A stretch of 64,000 nucleotides of DNA from Thuidium tamariscinum (Eukaryota > Streptophyta > Bryopsida > Hypnales > Thuidiaceae), in assembly GCA_947034885.2 (NCBI GenBank), contig OX344754.2, positions 20,726,501 through 20,790,500 of the forward strand, written 5' to 3'. The first letter of the stretch is position 1. Each line of letters starts with the position of its first letter. The position numbers and the translations under genes are program-made. The notes beneath the pieces are model-generated. The model had not been told where the DNA came from and did not search any database. It worked only from the letters and a program-made list of their open reading frames with translations. Positions 9,398 to 40,221 of this stretch are shown piece by piece.

Positions 9398-12300
9398 ATG
9401 GCAAGTCAGAGGAGGCAGACCAAGGACTGGGAACCGTGGCTGAACTTCACGGAGAATGGGACTAAAGTGACTTGTGTTTTCTGTACTGGGACCTTCTGTT
9501 ACAAACGTGAGCGTGCTTTTGCACATTTCGGATATGGCGCAAAATCGGAGAGGTCAATTTGTCCAAATATGCCTCGTGAAGTGCGACATAGGTTTGCCAA
9601 TTGTGCAGGTTTTGTCCCACTACGAGTGGATGCCGGGAACATGTGTGAAGGAGAACCAATTCACAGTGGACCGGCTAGAGCAACTCCACTTGCAAGTTCA
9701 AGCGAAGCCACTGAAAATGAGGTGACGGATGGGGTCACTGGTGGGAGAGCGGAAGAACGGGCAAACGTTCCTGAAGGAAATGAAATTCTACAAACGTCCA
9801 ATAGTCTTGCAGGTTCAAATTCTACAAGATCGGGATCATTACGTCAGAGACGCATGGCGGACGCATTCAACATTGCAAAGAGGAAGGAGTTGGATGACAA
9901 GTGGGCAAGTTTTTTCTATGAAGCAAATGTGCCATTTAATGTAGCAAGGCATCCAGCCTTCATTGAGGCTGTGAGGGCAACCTCAGTGGCGAGGTTTGAA
10001 TATAGTCCGCCTTCTTACCATCAGTTCAGGACTAATTTAATTGAACCAAGGAGGTTGCAAATCGAGAAGAAGATTGAAGAGAAGGTTGGTTTTGCTGTCA
10101 AGTACTACGGGGTGACGATATGCACCGATGGTTGGGATGATGTCAATCGGAGGCCCCTCATGAATGTGATGATGTCATGCCCCGCAGGTGATGTATTTTT
10201 GGGGTCAATTGACACTACCTTACAAAAGAAAACCATGCGCTATATAGCAGACCAAATGAAAGTTTACATTGAGAAGGTGGGTTCCAAATATGTGACACAA
10301 GTTTGCACAGATAATGCAGCAAACATGCTTGGGGCATTGAGAGACATTACTCTAACCTATCCGCACATATTTGTGTAAGGCTGCATGGCACATGCATTGG
10401 ATTTGATGTTGGAAGATTGGGCCAAGATTCAGGAATTTTCCGATTTAATTGACAGGGCAAGAAGATTGTGCCAATACATTCGAAACCATCATGCAACCAT
10501 GTCGGTTTTTCGTGAGTTGAGTCCAAACCTACAACTCGTAGTGCCTAGCGAAACTCGCTTTGCTTGTAATTTCCTCATGTTACAGCGAGTGGTCAAACTC
10601 AGAGGAGTCTTGGAGCGGTTGAATAACCACCCCCGTGTTATAAATTATTATGATACCCTACGAAACGAACAGAATGGACCACAGGCAGCTACCGCTTCAC
10701 GTAATGTCAGAAGAACCATTGAAGATGTGGCCTTTTGGCAACGATGTGTGAATTACGTGTACATGACTGAAGACGTATTGAAGGCTTTGCGTGTGTTTGA
10801 TGGACGAGAACCAGCCATGGGTCGGGCGTGGCTCGTGATGCACAACTTGCGAGGACACGTGTATTCTTTGAGAGAACCACCTTTTAGCTTACGAGATGAC
10901 ATAGCAGTCACTTTGGAGAGATCTTTCAATGAAAGATGGGACATGATTTTTGAAGATACGCACTATGCCGCAGCCCTTTTGAATCCATACCTCTTGGATA
11001 ACGTGGCGCTCAGGGTAGACGGAACTGCGCTACGTGCATTGTACAGAGTCATCCACAAAATGGAAGATGTAGTGGGTGTCACTTTTGATGATGTGTTGGC
11101 GGAATTAACTCAATTTGAGGAGGGTAGTGGACCGTACAGTGCAGCTGAGACACCCAACATCCGTGTGACACAAATGCTTCCCCACCAATGGTGGCATAGG
11201 GTTGGAGATCGGGCTCTTTCAAAAATTGCCGTGCGTATTCTATCCCTCACGTGTTCGGCCAGCTCTTGTGAAAGGAATTGGAGTATGTATTCCTTTGTTC
11301 ACAATAGGGTCCGAAATCGATTAGCCCCCGCGAAGGCAGAGTCATTGGTATATATTTATACTAATAGCCGTGTACTTCAGGAAAGACCAGGAGCCGATCC
11401 AGTTCGTTGGTATGATGCAAATATGTACTCGGAGGATTCCGATCCAGATGCCCTTGGTCCGATCCCTTTGAATGAACGCAATCGGGAATTTGACGCAATG
11501 CAAGCAGAGGAAGAAGAAGAGGTTGGTGTGGAAGCCAATGAAGCACCTCAAGAGTATCCGGCGAACCCAGATCTTTGGAGGCGAGGTGCCGATCACCTCG
11601 AGGAAGCGAGAAACTACTATGGAGATGCTGACGATGGAGAGGAAGAACCCGTTGGTGGTCGTTGGGGTCCTTGGGTACCTAATCCTCGTCGCAGTCCTTC
11701 ACCTCCTCCTCCTCAAAATGAAGGGGTCGCAGAAGTCCAAGCTTTGTCATCTTCTTCAGAGGCCGCCAATCCAAATGATGATGACGTGGATGATGGCATC
11801 TCCCATAACAACAACGACAATGATGACGACCTCCCTCCAGGAAATGGCGGCGGAAATGGAAATGGAAGCAATAATGGAAGTGGCGGTGAAAATGAAAATC
11901 GCGGCAGAAATGGAAATGGTGGTGGAAATGGAAATGGAAATGGTGGTGGAAATGGAAATGGAAATGGTGGCGGAAACATGGGGAGGATTGCAAATCCAAA
12001 TTGTGGAGGATCTTCTCACAATCAAGATGGCAATACAGGGCCTACAAGAATGGGAGCATCAGTTCGTAGCAATATTGTTGTTGAACGACACCATGACAGA
12101 AACGTTAGAAATGCAAGAATGGCTCGCCCCATTGGAAGGAATCAATCGGCAAGTAATGTGAGAAGGCGTTTTGATCCAGAGCATGTAGACTACAATGATG
12201 TTTTTGCATTTATTGATGCACCAGAAGACCTTGCGCGTGAACCCACTCCAGTTGGTTCTGACCAAACTAGCCAAGCGCCACATTCCCTAGACCCATCTTC

Positions 12301-13036
12301 ACCAGCAACTTCCAATGCCATCCAAAGACCTTTTGAAGAAGGGTTAGGCTCTATGAGAAATGTTGATATGACTCCTCAAAACATTTCTCGTGGTACTGTT
12401 GGTGGTAGACCACCTACGGCACCTCGGCCCTCCATTCATCATGAAGTGGGTCAATATCAACAAGGTCGTGGAAGGATGGGAGGCCGTGGAAGGACGGGAG
12501 GCCGTGGAAGGGCTGGAGGCCGAGGAGGGATTGGAGGCCGTGGAGGGACTAGAGGTCGTGGAGGAAGAGAAGGTCCACATATTGGAGAAGCATCATCGTC
12601 AAGGCCTACTCATCGTCCACTCCTTGGAATAGGGGCAAGAGACTCAAATAGGGTGGTAGAACCGTTCTTGGATACATACGTACCAGGACCTAGTAGGTCA
12701 ACCCCGGCATTTGTTGTTCCTCGAGTTTCAAGTGGGCCCACTATAAATTCTGATGCAGAAGACCCCAACGCACTGCGACATAAGAGGTTCAAGCGCAAAC
12801 GTAGTCAAGGTCAAACTATTGTAGAGCTTCGAAATGAAAACTCAGAGATTGAGGGACATTGGACCACAGATAGTGGTGAAGCAGAAGATGAATATGATAG
12901 CAACGAAGATGCCAATGACGAGGATGATCCAAACTGCGATGAGGCACCACAGGATGATGATGTTGTTGTTCGAGATGCTAATGTAGTGGATCCTAGTGCC
13001 CAAGAAGTTCGTAGGTCGAGTCGTTTCAATAACTGA
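9398..13036 (+). pseudogene. hAT-superfamily transposase with one in-frame stop
   Basis: Two ORFs in the same frame (to TAA 10376-10378, then 10385-13036) make one 1,213-codon reading frame. ATG 9398 is chosen because upstream in-frame codons have no ATG. Residues 26-55 form a BED-like finger (C26, C29, H43, C55). A DUF659-type core carries D244 (TDGW motif) and D305 (CTDN motif). The hAT dimerisation region runs from WW at about 597 through the CERNW motif (E625) and RNRL. D244, D305 and E625 fit the hAT DDE triad. The stop is at codon 327, three codons before the conserved C-M-A-H-A-L-D-L motif, and looks like a point nonsense mutation. About 550 residues follow the dimerisation region: acidic, Gly/Asn-rich (about 815-861), an RGG-type box (about 1022-1058) and an acidic tail. 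The gene is intronless. Confidence 0.9.
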
Positions 13037-13977
13037 GTTGCACCAATGGTAGATCTCGTGTCTTTAAGAGTTGAATATAATTGTAGCAATTAAAAGAAAG
13101 ATGGACGAGAAGCCAAAGGATGGCTTAGATAACCGATGAGAAAGTGGTCATATTTAGGAAGTATAGATTCATTGTATTGTTATTGTACTTTGCAAATTGC
13201 AATGCATGAATTTTATAAATACTTTTGGTTATCATAAAGATTGAAGCCGACTAATATGTCTATAATGTTTTTGTATTTGACATTTTGACGTGCATGTTGG
13301 AAACATTGGTGAGTGCAATCATGTAATATATTTTGTAGGCTAATTCTATTTAATATGAGAGGCACTTTGACTTCAATGATGAATTGGGTTTGATAGTTGA
13401 ATTTAATTTCAAGGTTTGTGATGTGGCTATTTTATTTTGTACAATGGGGTACCAATAAAGAAAAAGTCTTTTTCGAATTTGCAGTGAGAATTTTTTTGGT
13501 ATGGCCAATTTTGAAAGCCTCCCGTGAGCTCAAAAAATAGTATTTAACCACAAAATTTTTTCCACAGCATAACCTTGAAGTTAATTATATGTATGACAAA
13601 TTTCAAGGCCAAAAGATTTAGGAAAGAAAAGTTATTCAAAATCTACCAAGATGGGTAGTAGTGAGAAACATTTCACTACTTTCAACTTTGACACCTTTTT
13701 AAGGAGTAAGGATTGAGTCTTGGTTTTTTTGCCGTGAAATTTTTGTCATGGAATAATCTCTATGTTCTTAATATGTTTTCAAACCATTTCAAGGTAAAAA
13801 AAGGTTTGGTGAAGAAGATATTTGAAATCTCTCAACAGGTGTAGTTCTTTGAAACTTTTGACAATTACCAATTTTGACACCCTACGAAGGGCTAAAAAAT
13901 AAGTTTCTTACCATGATTTTTTTTTGGTGAAGTCATCCCTATATTCCCTTTTTTTTTGGTGAAGTCATCCCTTATAT
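13037..13977. other. No gene; 3' flank of hAT transposase
   Basis: AT-rich with several AATAAA/TATAAAT-like polyadenylation candidates. A 22-bp segment around GGTGAAGTCATCCC is directly repeated near 13,925 and 13,958, just before minisatellite C. Confidence 0.5.
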
Positions 13978-14160
13978 TGAGGTCCGCGCCCTAACACTAA
14001 CGGTGAAGTCCGCGCCCTACCTATACGCGTCCGCGCCCTGACGTACACGCAGAAGTCCGCGCCCTACTTGTTCGAGTCTGCGCCCTGACGCTGACGGTGA
14101 AGTCCGCGCCCTACCTGTACGCGTCCGCGCCCTGACGGAGACGTCCGCGCCCTGGATCTC
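13978..14160 (+). repeat. GC-rich GTCCGCGCCCT minisatellite C, downstream of hAT transposase
   Basis: Eight copies of GTCCGCGCCCT (one with CTGCG) are separated by 10-16 bases such as ACCTATACGC and GACGCTGACGGTGA. Orientation is the same as in arrays A and B, and the ACGGTGAAGTCCGCGCCC context is shared with the end of array B. Confidence 0.88.
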
Positions 14161-14199
14161 GTTTTCTAAGCTGACGTGTCAACCCAAAAAAGTCCCACT

Positions 14200-14298
14200 A
14201 CTTTGAAAAATGGAGCCGTCCGGTCCGTCCGTCCGGTCCGCCTCGCCCGTCCGTCCAGGACGTCTGGTGACCCTGACTCGTCCGTTATGACAACCCTG
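14200..14298 (+). mobile_element. Candidate right terminus of the hAT element
   Basis: After array C comes a CCGTCCGT-rich stretch, then two CCCTGAC motifs, the last ending ..ATGACAACCCTG at 14298. Read inward on the other strand the end is CAGGGTTGTCATAACGG; a CAGGG start is typical of hAT terminal inverted repeats. I did not find a matching left end or an 8-bp duplication of the flanking ACCACATG, so the boundary is provisional. Confidence 0.45.
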
Positions 14299-14399
14299 AC
14301 CACATGAGTACAAATTTTTTCCTGTTGCACACAATTTTTGAACATTGATGATGGTTCTAAGATCATTCTTTTGGTCAAATCTCATCAAAATCAACTTTC

Positions 14400-14686
14400 C
14401 TCACATGGAAAATTTTCATTTTTTCTTAAAATTGATTTTCCTATTTTTTACAAATTAAAATGTGGAAGTACTAATTTTCATGAGATTTTGCACTTTTCTG
14501 GATTTCCTACTTAGAGATTTTTCCTATGCCTTTCCTTTCTAGGGTACCTTCTTCTTAAAGGTTTATACATGAAACATATTTTTCACTTTTCTTAAAACTT
14601 GTTTTTCTAATTTTAAAGTACTCCCAAAAAAAAAAGACTACGTTTGAAAACGCTACGCTTTTTGCAAGGTGTTTCTTGCAATGACC
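14400..14686 (+). mobile_element. Fragment of the ATTGCAAGAAACAC element family (copy C)
   Basis: The right end GGTGTTTCTTGCAATGACC (14668-14686) and about 280 bp inside it match the right end of the 720-bp element at 58159-58878. The left half is not recognisable here. Confidence 0.6.
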
Positions 14687-14973
14687 CTTTATCACAAAAA
14701 AATGGTCAATTTTTACAACTTCTTTTTATAATTTTTTGTTTATGATTAATTCATATCTTACTGTATCTATTTTTGAAGAGTTGATAGTGATCAAATTTCA
14801 TGAAAAGAAGGAACTTGAAATCATCTTTAATGTTTATAAATGTGTGCACTACAAAGCCCCATTAGTATCAATGTGGACTTGTAGAGGACATAAAATAATG
14901 AGCTTTTGAATGTCCCTGAGTAGGCACATGCCTCCCTAGTGTGGGAATATCTAGACCACAAAATTTTTGAACT

Positions 14974-15926
14974 TTAACCCCTAAAGGACCAAGAGTCCCC
15001 TCAGGGGACTTTAAGAATTTGGGCAGATACTTGTGACTTCAATTTTTAATGAATTTTCTTGAAATTTTCACATAAGATAGAAAAATTGATTAGCTTTGTG
15101 GGAATATATGTTTTTTCAATTGGTGACCGGGAGCAAAAGTTATGCCATCTTAAATATGGTTTTCATGTCACCGGGAGAAAAAAAAATCTACAAAAACTTA
15201 AAAATTTTAAAATTAATTTTTTTTCTTTAAAAATTAATTTTTTTCCATCTTTTTTCTTTTTTTCTTTTTTTCTACAAGTGAAGCTTTGATTCATTCCATT
15301 TGGATTAGTAATGTGAAAGTTATGAACAATCTTGTTTTTCGGGCAATCTAAGCATCTTCTTGAAAAAATAACTTATAGGATTCATTTGTGAATGCAATTT
15401 TCACAATTTTTCAAAAAAATTGTTGGACAAGGTTGATTTTGTTTGCTAGAACAATCTCACCATTGGGATTATTGTGTTTCAATTCCATCTATGAGATATT
15501 TGCAATTTAGTTTTTCTTTCAATCTTGGACCTACATCTACTTGATAATTTTTTAAAGAATGAAAAAAAAGTCTTTGTTCTGTGAATTTTTTTTCCTAAGC
15601 TCTTAGCTCAATTTCTCAATAGAAAAAAATTAAAATTCAAGGTCTGTAGTGCAAAAAAATTACATAAATGGAGGACAAAGTCATTTGAAGTTGCAAACTA
15701 GAGTTTAAGAAAATTTTGTTTTCCAACTTTGAATGCTCATATCTTCCTATCTATACGGTCAAACTTCATGAAATTTTCACCACATGATCTTAATTAAGTA
15801 AAGTACAAGATCATATGGTTAGATTCTAAAAATTTATTTTTTTTGTTTTTCATGGATGAATGGAGCAGAAATGGCAGTTTTGAGTGGTTTTGGGTTGAAA
15901 AATGGCCGTGGTCCTTTAGGGGTTAA
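14974..15926 (+). mobile_element. 953-bp TTAA-flanked element, copy 1
   Basis: The ends are TTAACCCCTAAAGGACCA and TGGTCCTTTAGGGGTTAA, an inverted repeat flanked by TTAA on both sides. The interior aligns in order with 39275-40221 (for example GAAATGGCAGTTTTG near the right end and TGAAGCTTTGA mid-element) and, inverted, with 30667-31262. No ORF is present, so it is non-autonomous. TTAA duplications with CCC starts resemble piggyBac ends, but TA duplication (Tc1/mariner type) cannot be excluded. Confidence 0.8.
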
Positions 15927-18700
15927 ATCATTAATTTTGGGTACTAAATAACCCCCAAGTGTAAGAAGTTAGCAAAATTGATTATTAAATATAAAATATT
16001 TTTTTATTTCTAAAAAATATTTGAAATGATTGAAGTCAAGTTAGCCATCTCTTAAAAAAATTCAGACTCATCCCATTTATGCATCAAAATTTATAGGATA
16101 CTCCAGGAATGGAATTTTGGACACAAAAGAAAATTCGTTCAATTTCCGTACTACACACGGAGTCACGGACAAAAGGACGTTTGTTCGATTTCATCTCCAC
16201 AAGCGTTCAGTAGAATTTTGCGAAGATTCCATTAGACAACAGAGTGTCCAGATTGTGCTCCAAGAATGGAGGTGGTTTCGGCAACTGCATTTTGAAGTTT
16301 CCACAATCATGGAGGCTACCTCGAACATTGAGGCAAGCTTTTGGGGCTCAGAATCGCACCTGAAGGATCAGATTTAATTAGAAACAAACAACAAAATCGC
16401 ATAGTCTCAATTGCAATCCGTGACAACCCTTGTCAGCAAAAGCCTTCTGATGCTTCTAACATGCTTTGTGACATCAAATCTGATTGACAGAGTCTTCTGC
16501 AAACCTCCTCGATCTCACACTCAGCCACTAGAAAGCGAAAGTTTTATAATTCTTTTAATTGGTTGTCCGCAAGTACGTTTCTGAACACCTTCTAGTAAAT
16601 ATCATGATTGTTTCTCAACATTTTACACTGGATCACACAGCACTATTCCTTATAATGCTAGATTGTAAAGTTATTTCAGATTGCAGATAACGAGTTCTAT
16701 TTACCATCAATCCAGTGTCCAGACATACCATAATTCAAGAGCAATTTCATTTGGAACCTCCTCCAATGTAGACTCAAATAAGTATACTTTAATCGCTGCG
16801 TCTACTCAAGAATACTGTGTCTGTTAGATTACGCAACCTACCGACTGCAAAGTGGGTGATAATCGCTATCCCAAGATGGTTCCATACGATCGATCTGAAA
16901 GCGACCGAACATGTCTGGGGGGGGAGGATTTGTCCGGAGCCTGTGAGAGGGTTGTTTTCAAGGAGCAGGTCGAGAAGACCCCAGGCTCGCCGAGAGAGAC
17001 GAGACAGACGGAGACCTTCGGAGGTGGCTAGAAAGACAGAGCTCGGGTGTAGAAAGGTTTCCATCTGGCATGCTGTAACTTACCATTTCTCGGAGTAATC
17101 TGTTCCGTTCATTAGTTAACGACAACCTTTTCAAATGCAAGGTCAACTTCAATTCAATCTCTGACGTGCTGGAAAGGAGAGAGAAAAACTCTGCTCCAGA
17201 GTCCATTCAGTCCATTCATTAGTAAATGGAATCCGAATCTTAGGCTCCCAAGTCAGGTGGAGAATACCGAAATCTTTAAGAAACTGATCTTGTGTCCTGC
17301 CTGTCCTGTTACCCTTCTTACCAACGGCAACTCATCTACTCAAACACTTGATTGGACTTATTAGATGGTGGTAAGCATGACTTGGATAAATGCCTATGCT
17401 CAATGCTCTTTGAATGGAAATGTCAACCGTCATGTTGATGTCCTACAACCACTCACTTTGAAATAGATGTTCTAGAACCTCGCACTTTGAGATTGAGTAA
17501 GATTAAAGTATCAATAGAAACGAATTTGGCGCTTATACCCTAGGATCACATACGGACTTTGGGGAAACGTATTTATACCTCACAAACTGGAGAGCAGAAC
17601 TTACAAAGAAACACTTAGGCTCTTATTACTAGATGTCTTGACGCTCTAAGCAAATGTGTTTGATTTCTTACATATGGTAGATCCACCCAAAAGCACCACA
17701 TCACATTTTGTGCCACTATGGCTTCGAGTGTCTTCTTTCATTCATCCAGAACTTCAAGCTGTGGCGAGTCCATAAGCAATGAATGGCAGGAGTTGAAAGC
17801 CTTTTGAGAGTTGAAGCATTGTTAACATTCAGTTTCAGGGCTAGCAGTTTAAAGGGAATCTAATACCATGAGTAGGTATCGACTTTGAATATGGATAGAA
17901 TACTGTGTGTTTCACAAACTTACGAAACTACATCGGTTGGCTTTCTCTCAAGGGGACCAATTAATGGAAAAATCATCATGAGGACCACCCAGCTGGTCCC
18001 GGTAGAAAGAGTGGCAGTTTTTGGTTGCTCCTACCTTTATCCAATAAGCCAGAAGGTCCACAACTCTGAATACTTGGAACAAAATGTGAAATAGCTGAGT
18101 ACTAGTACGACATTCACTTCTGAAACAATCAGCAAGTTGCTTTCCATGCATGTCCCAAGGCTCTTTCCCAAACACCCTTTGAGAAATTCGGAATGGCTAT
18201 AGTGGGTACGTTTCCCAAGGCTTTGTGGAGGGAGGGAATAAAAATCTCAAGGAATCACAAGAACCCAATTATTACTAAGCGGCAATCGGTACTGGGTAGC
18301 CTCCCCCATGGATTGAAATTTCACTGGACTTGTTCCTGTGCATTTTTGGTCACACTCCAATGGGGTTCCTTCCTCGTAGTTCGAAATCAAAACTGAAAAA
18401 AATCGGTAAGTAAGGCCCAAACTCGAAACATATACATATCGTGGTAACGTACTTGAAGACGGGCCCATTCGCGTGCATGGCTTTCAGGTTTTTATTTTAT
18501 TGTAAGAACTGATTCTTCTCGAATGTCCCCCTACTTGCGTGCCCCCATGATCTACAGACTTCCTACGCACTAGAAATCTAAAATACGTGATTTGCTTACT
18601 GAGAATATGTACTGTCAAGATGCCCCGCGGTGGAGCAAAAGTCCACCAACGCGCCGGACTACTGACGTTACCCATGAAGTCCTTTACTGTCGGGATGTCT
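15927..18700. other. Upstream region of the LRR-RLK; no supportable gene
   Basis: From about 16,100 the base composition becomes more balanced and no repeats are evident, so this is probably unique DNA. ORFs up to 93 codons exist (for example 16117-16377 and 16817-17098) on both strands, but I recognise none and their strands conflict. Confidence 0.4.
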
Positions 18701-18707
18701 AAGGTAG

Positions 18708-18714
18708 TATATAC
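18708..18714 (+). promoter_or_regulatory. Possible TATA box of the LRR-RLK gene
   Basis: TATATAC lies 186 bp upstream of the first ATG of the LRR-RLK (18894). The spacing would give a 5' leader of roughly 150 bases. No other evidence supports it. Confidence 0.3.
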
Positions 18715-18893
18715 ACTCCGTCCAGCACCCCTCGATCACCGGCTTAGTAAAGTCAGTTCGCCTGCATGTTTGCTAATGAAAGCCTGTGTGTTGATCAGTT
18801 CCAGAGCAGCCAACTTATTTAGCCTCTATCGGTACTCAGTTTCTTTCTGCCCGGGCAGTTTCAACTTCGTCGCTAGCTAGCGTTTGCATTTGA

Positions 18894-38594
<19,701 letters not shown>

Positions 38595-39274
38595 GATAAC
38601 TTAAGATTATCAATTCAAGTACAATCAACATGTAATGGCCATTGAATAAGGATTTTGATCATCTTTGTATCTACAATTGGCCAATTATATTGTTGTACCT
38701 TTCAATTTCCATGACCTTCTACAAAGTCACACTTAGTGATAAAATACATTGTGATTTAGTTTTAAATCATGTGAAATTGGCAAATGATGGTTGGAATGAA
38801 CCAATGATGATGTTAAAAATGATAGTTTGTAATGGTTCTTCTTAAAACAAACTTCAATATATGTTTTCATATTTGAGATGTCACAAGAAATTCATTTGAG
38901 ATGTTGTCTTGAAGTTGAAAAAGTTTCAATAGAAGATAAATATTTCAAGTAGCATTTGTGTATTTCAAATTCTTTCTTGAATTCCTATCAATTCAAGATA
39001 TTAAAAATTTTCAAGGGCTAGAGTAATAGCATTTTGAAGTTTTAGATTATTACAAAAACTTTGTTATTTTTGGTGTTGTCAATTAATAGTTAAGTACAAA
39101 TTTTAGAATCTAAATGGCTATAATTTCAATTAAATGTATAGTTAATTTAGTCTTTGTCAAATTATTTAGCCATGTCAATTGGAGATTTTCTAATGTATTT
39201 ACACATTAGATTTGAGTTCATGCAGCATCTTCTAATTAAAATTATTTTTAATATATAAATATATATTTCTTTCT
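38595..39274. other. 3' flank of the LRR-RLK; no gene
   Basis: AT-rich downstream region that probably includes the 3' UTR. No clear polyadenylation site can be fixed. Confidence 0.45.
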
Positions 39275-40221
39275 TTAACCCCTAAAGCCCTGAACAACGT
39301 TTTTTGAGATTATAAATTTTTTGGGCAGCTCACTACGGATGGAGTTTTTATTTTATTTCTTTGAAATTTTGATACAATGTGTGCCCAAGGAGTAGCTTTA
39401 AGGCCCAACAATTTTCATAACTTTTGACTTTACTGTTAAAAAGTTATGGCAGGATATGTTGTTTTTCTTTACTCGGTGGACAAACCGGGCAGCTGAAAAA
39501 ACTTCTTCAAAGAAACTTTTTTTTTAAATGTGAAATTTCAAATTGGTTCTTTAGGTTTATACAGACATGTGAAGCTTTGAATCAATCCATTGTGATCAAG
39601 GAGTCAAAAGTTATGAAGATTTTGAGTTTGGGGTAGTTTGCGACCAGTTACAAAATCTCTACAGTACAAAAAAAGTTTGAAATTCTTCATTTAATTCAAT
39701 TTTTCATATTTTTGGAAAAAAATAAAAACAGAAGGTGTAGACTATTTATTAAAACATTTTAACCATTAGGATTGAAAATTTTCAATTCCATGAATAAAAT
39801 GTTCACAATTTAGTATTTTGGCTCATTTTTTACTCCTTTCTACTTACTTATTTTTTCCTATATGTTGTACAATTCCAAATGGTTTGAAATTTTTTGAGAA
39901 TGTAGCCAACTTGCATTGAAGTATGAATTCAAAGAGTAACCACAATTTTGAATTTTTTTCACACAAATGTGACTTTGTGAAGTGCAGCTGCCTGGATTTT
40001 CGTAGGGATGAAAAAACAATTTTTGTCAATTCAAATGCTTATATCTTGCAATCTACATGGTGGAAATTTCTGAAATTTTCACATGTTTACAAACCACATT
40101 ACTACAAGATCCTACGGTTACATGATTCAAAAATGGGTTTTAAAAAAATTGCACTTGTATTAGAAATGGCAGTTTTGGAGCATTTTTGGTGAAAACATAG
40201 TCAAAAACCTTTAGGGGTTAA
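39275..40221 (+). mobile_element. 947-bp TTAA-flanked element, copy 3
   Basis: The ends are TTAACCCCTAAAGCCCTGAA and ..AAACCTTTAGGGGTTAA. Length (947 vs 953 bp) and block order match copy 1 at 14974-15926, in the same orientation. It is non-coding. Confidence 0.8.

Noticed and set aside
11679..12025. Antisense ORFs rich in His/Phe or Pro/Phe
   Set aside because: They are the reverse strand of the Gly/Asn-repeat region of the transposase.
16117..18675. Several 60-100 codon ORFs upstream of the receptor kinase
   Set aside because: They conflict between strands, contain no recognised motif and are no longer than expected by chance in this composition.
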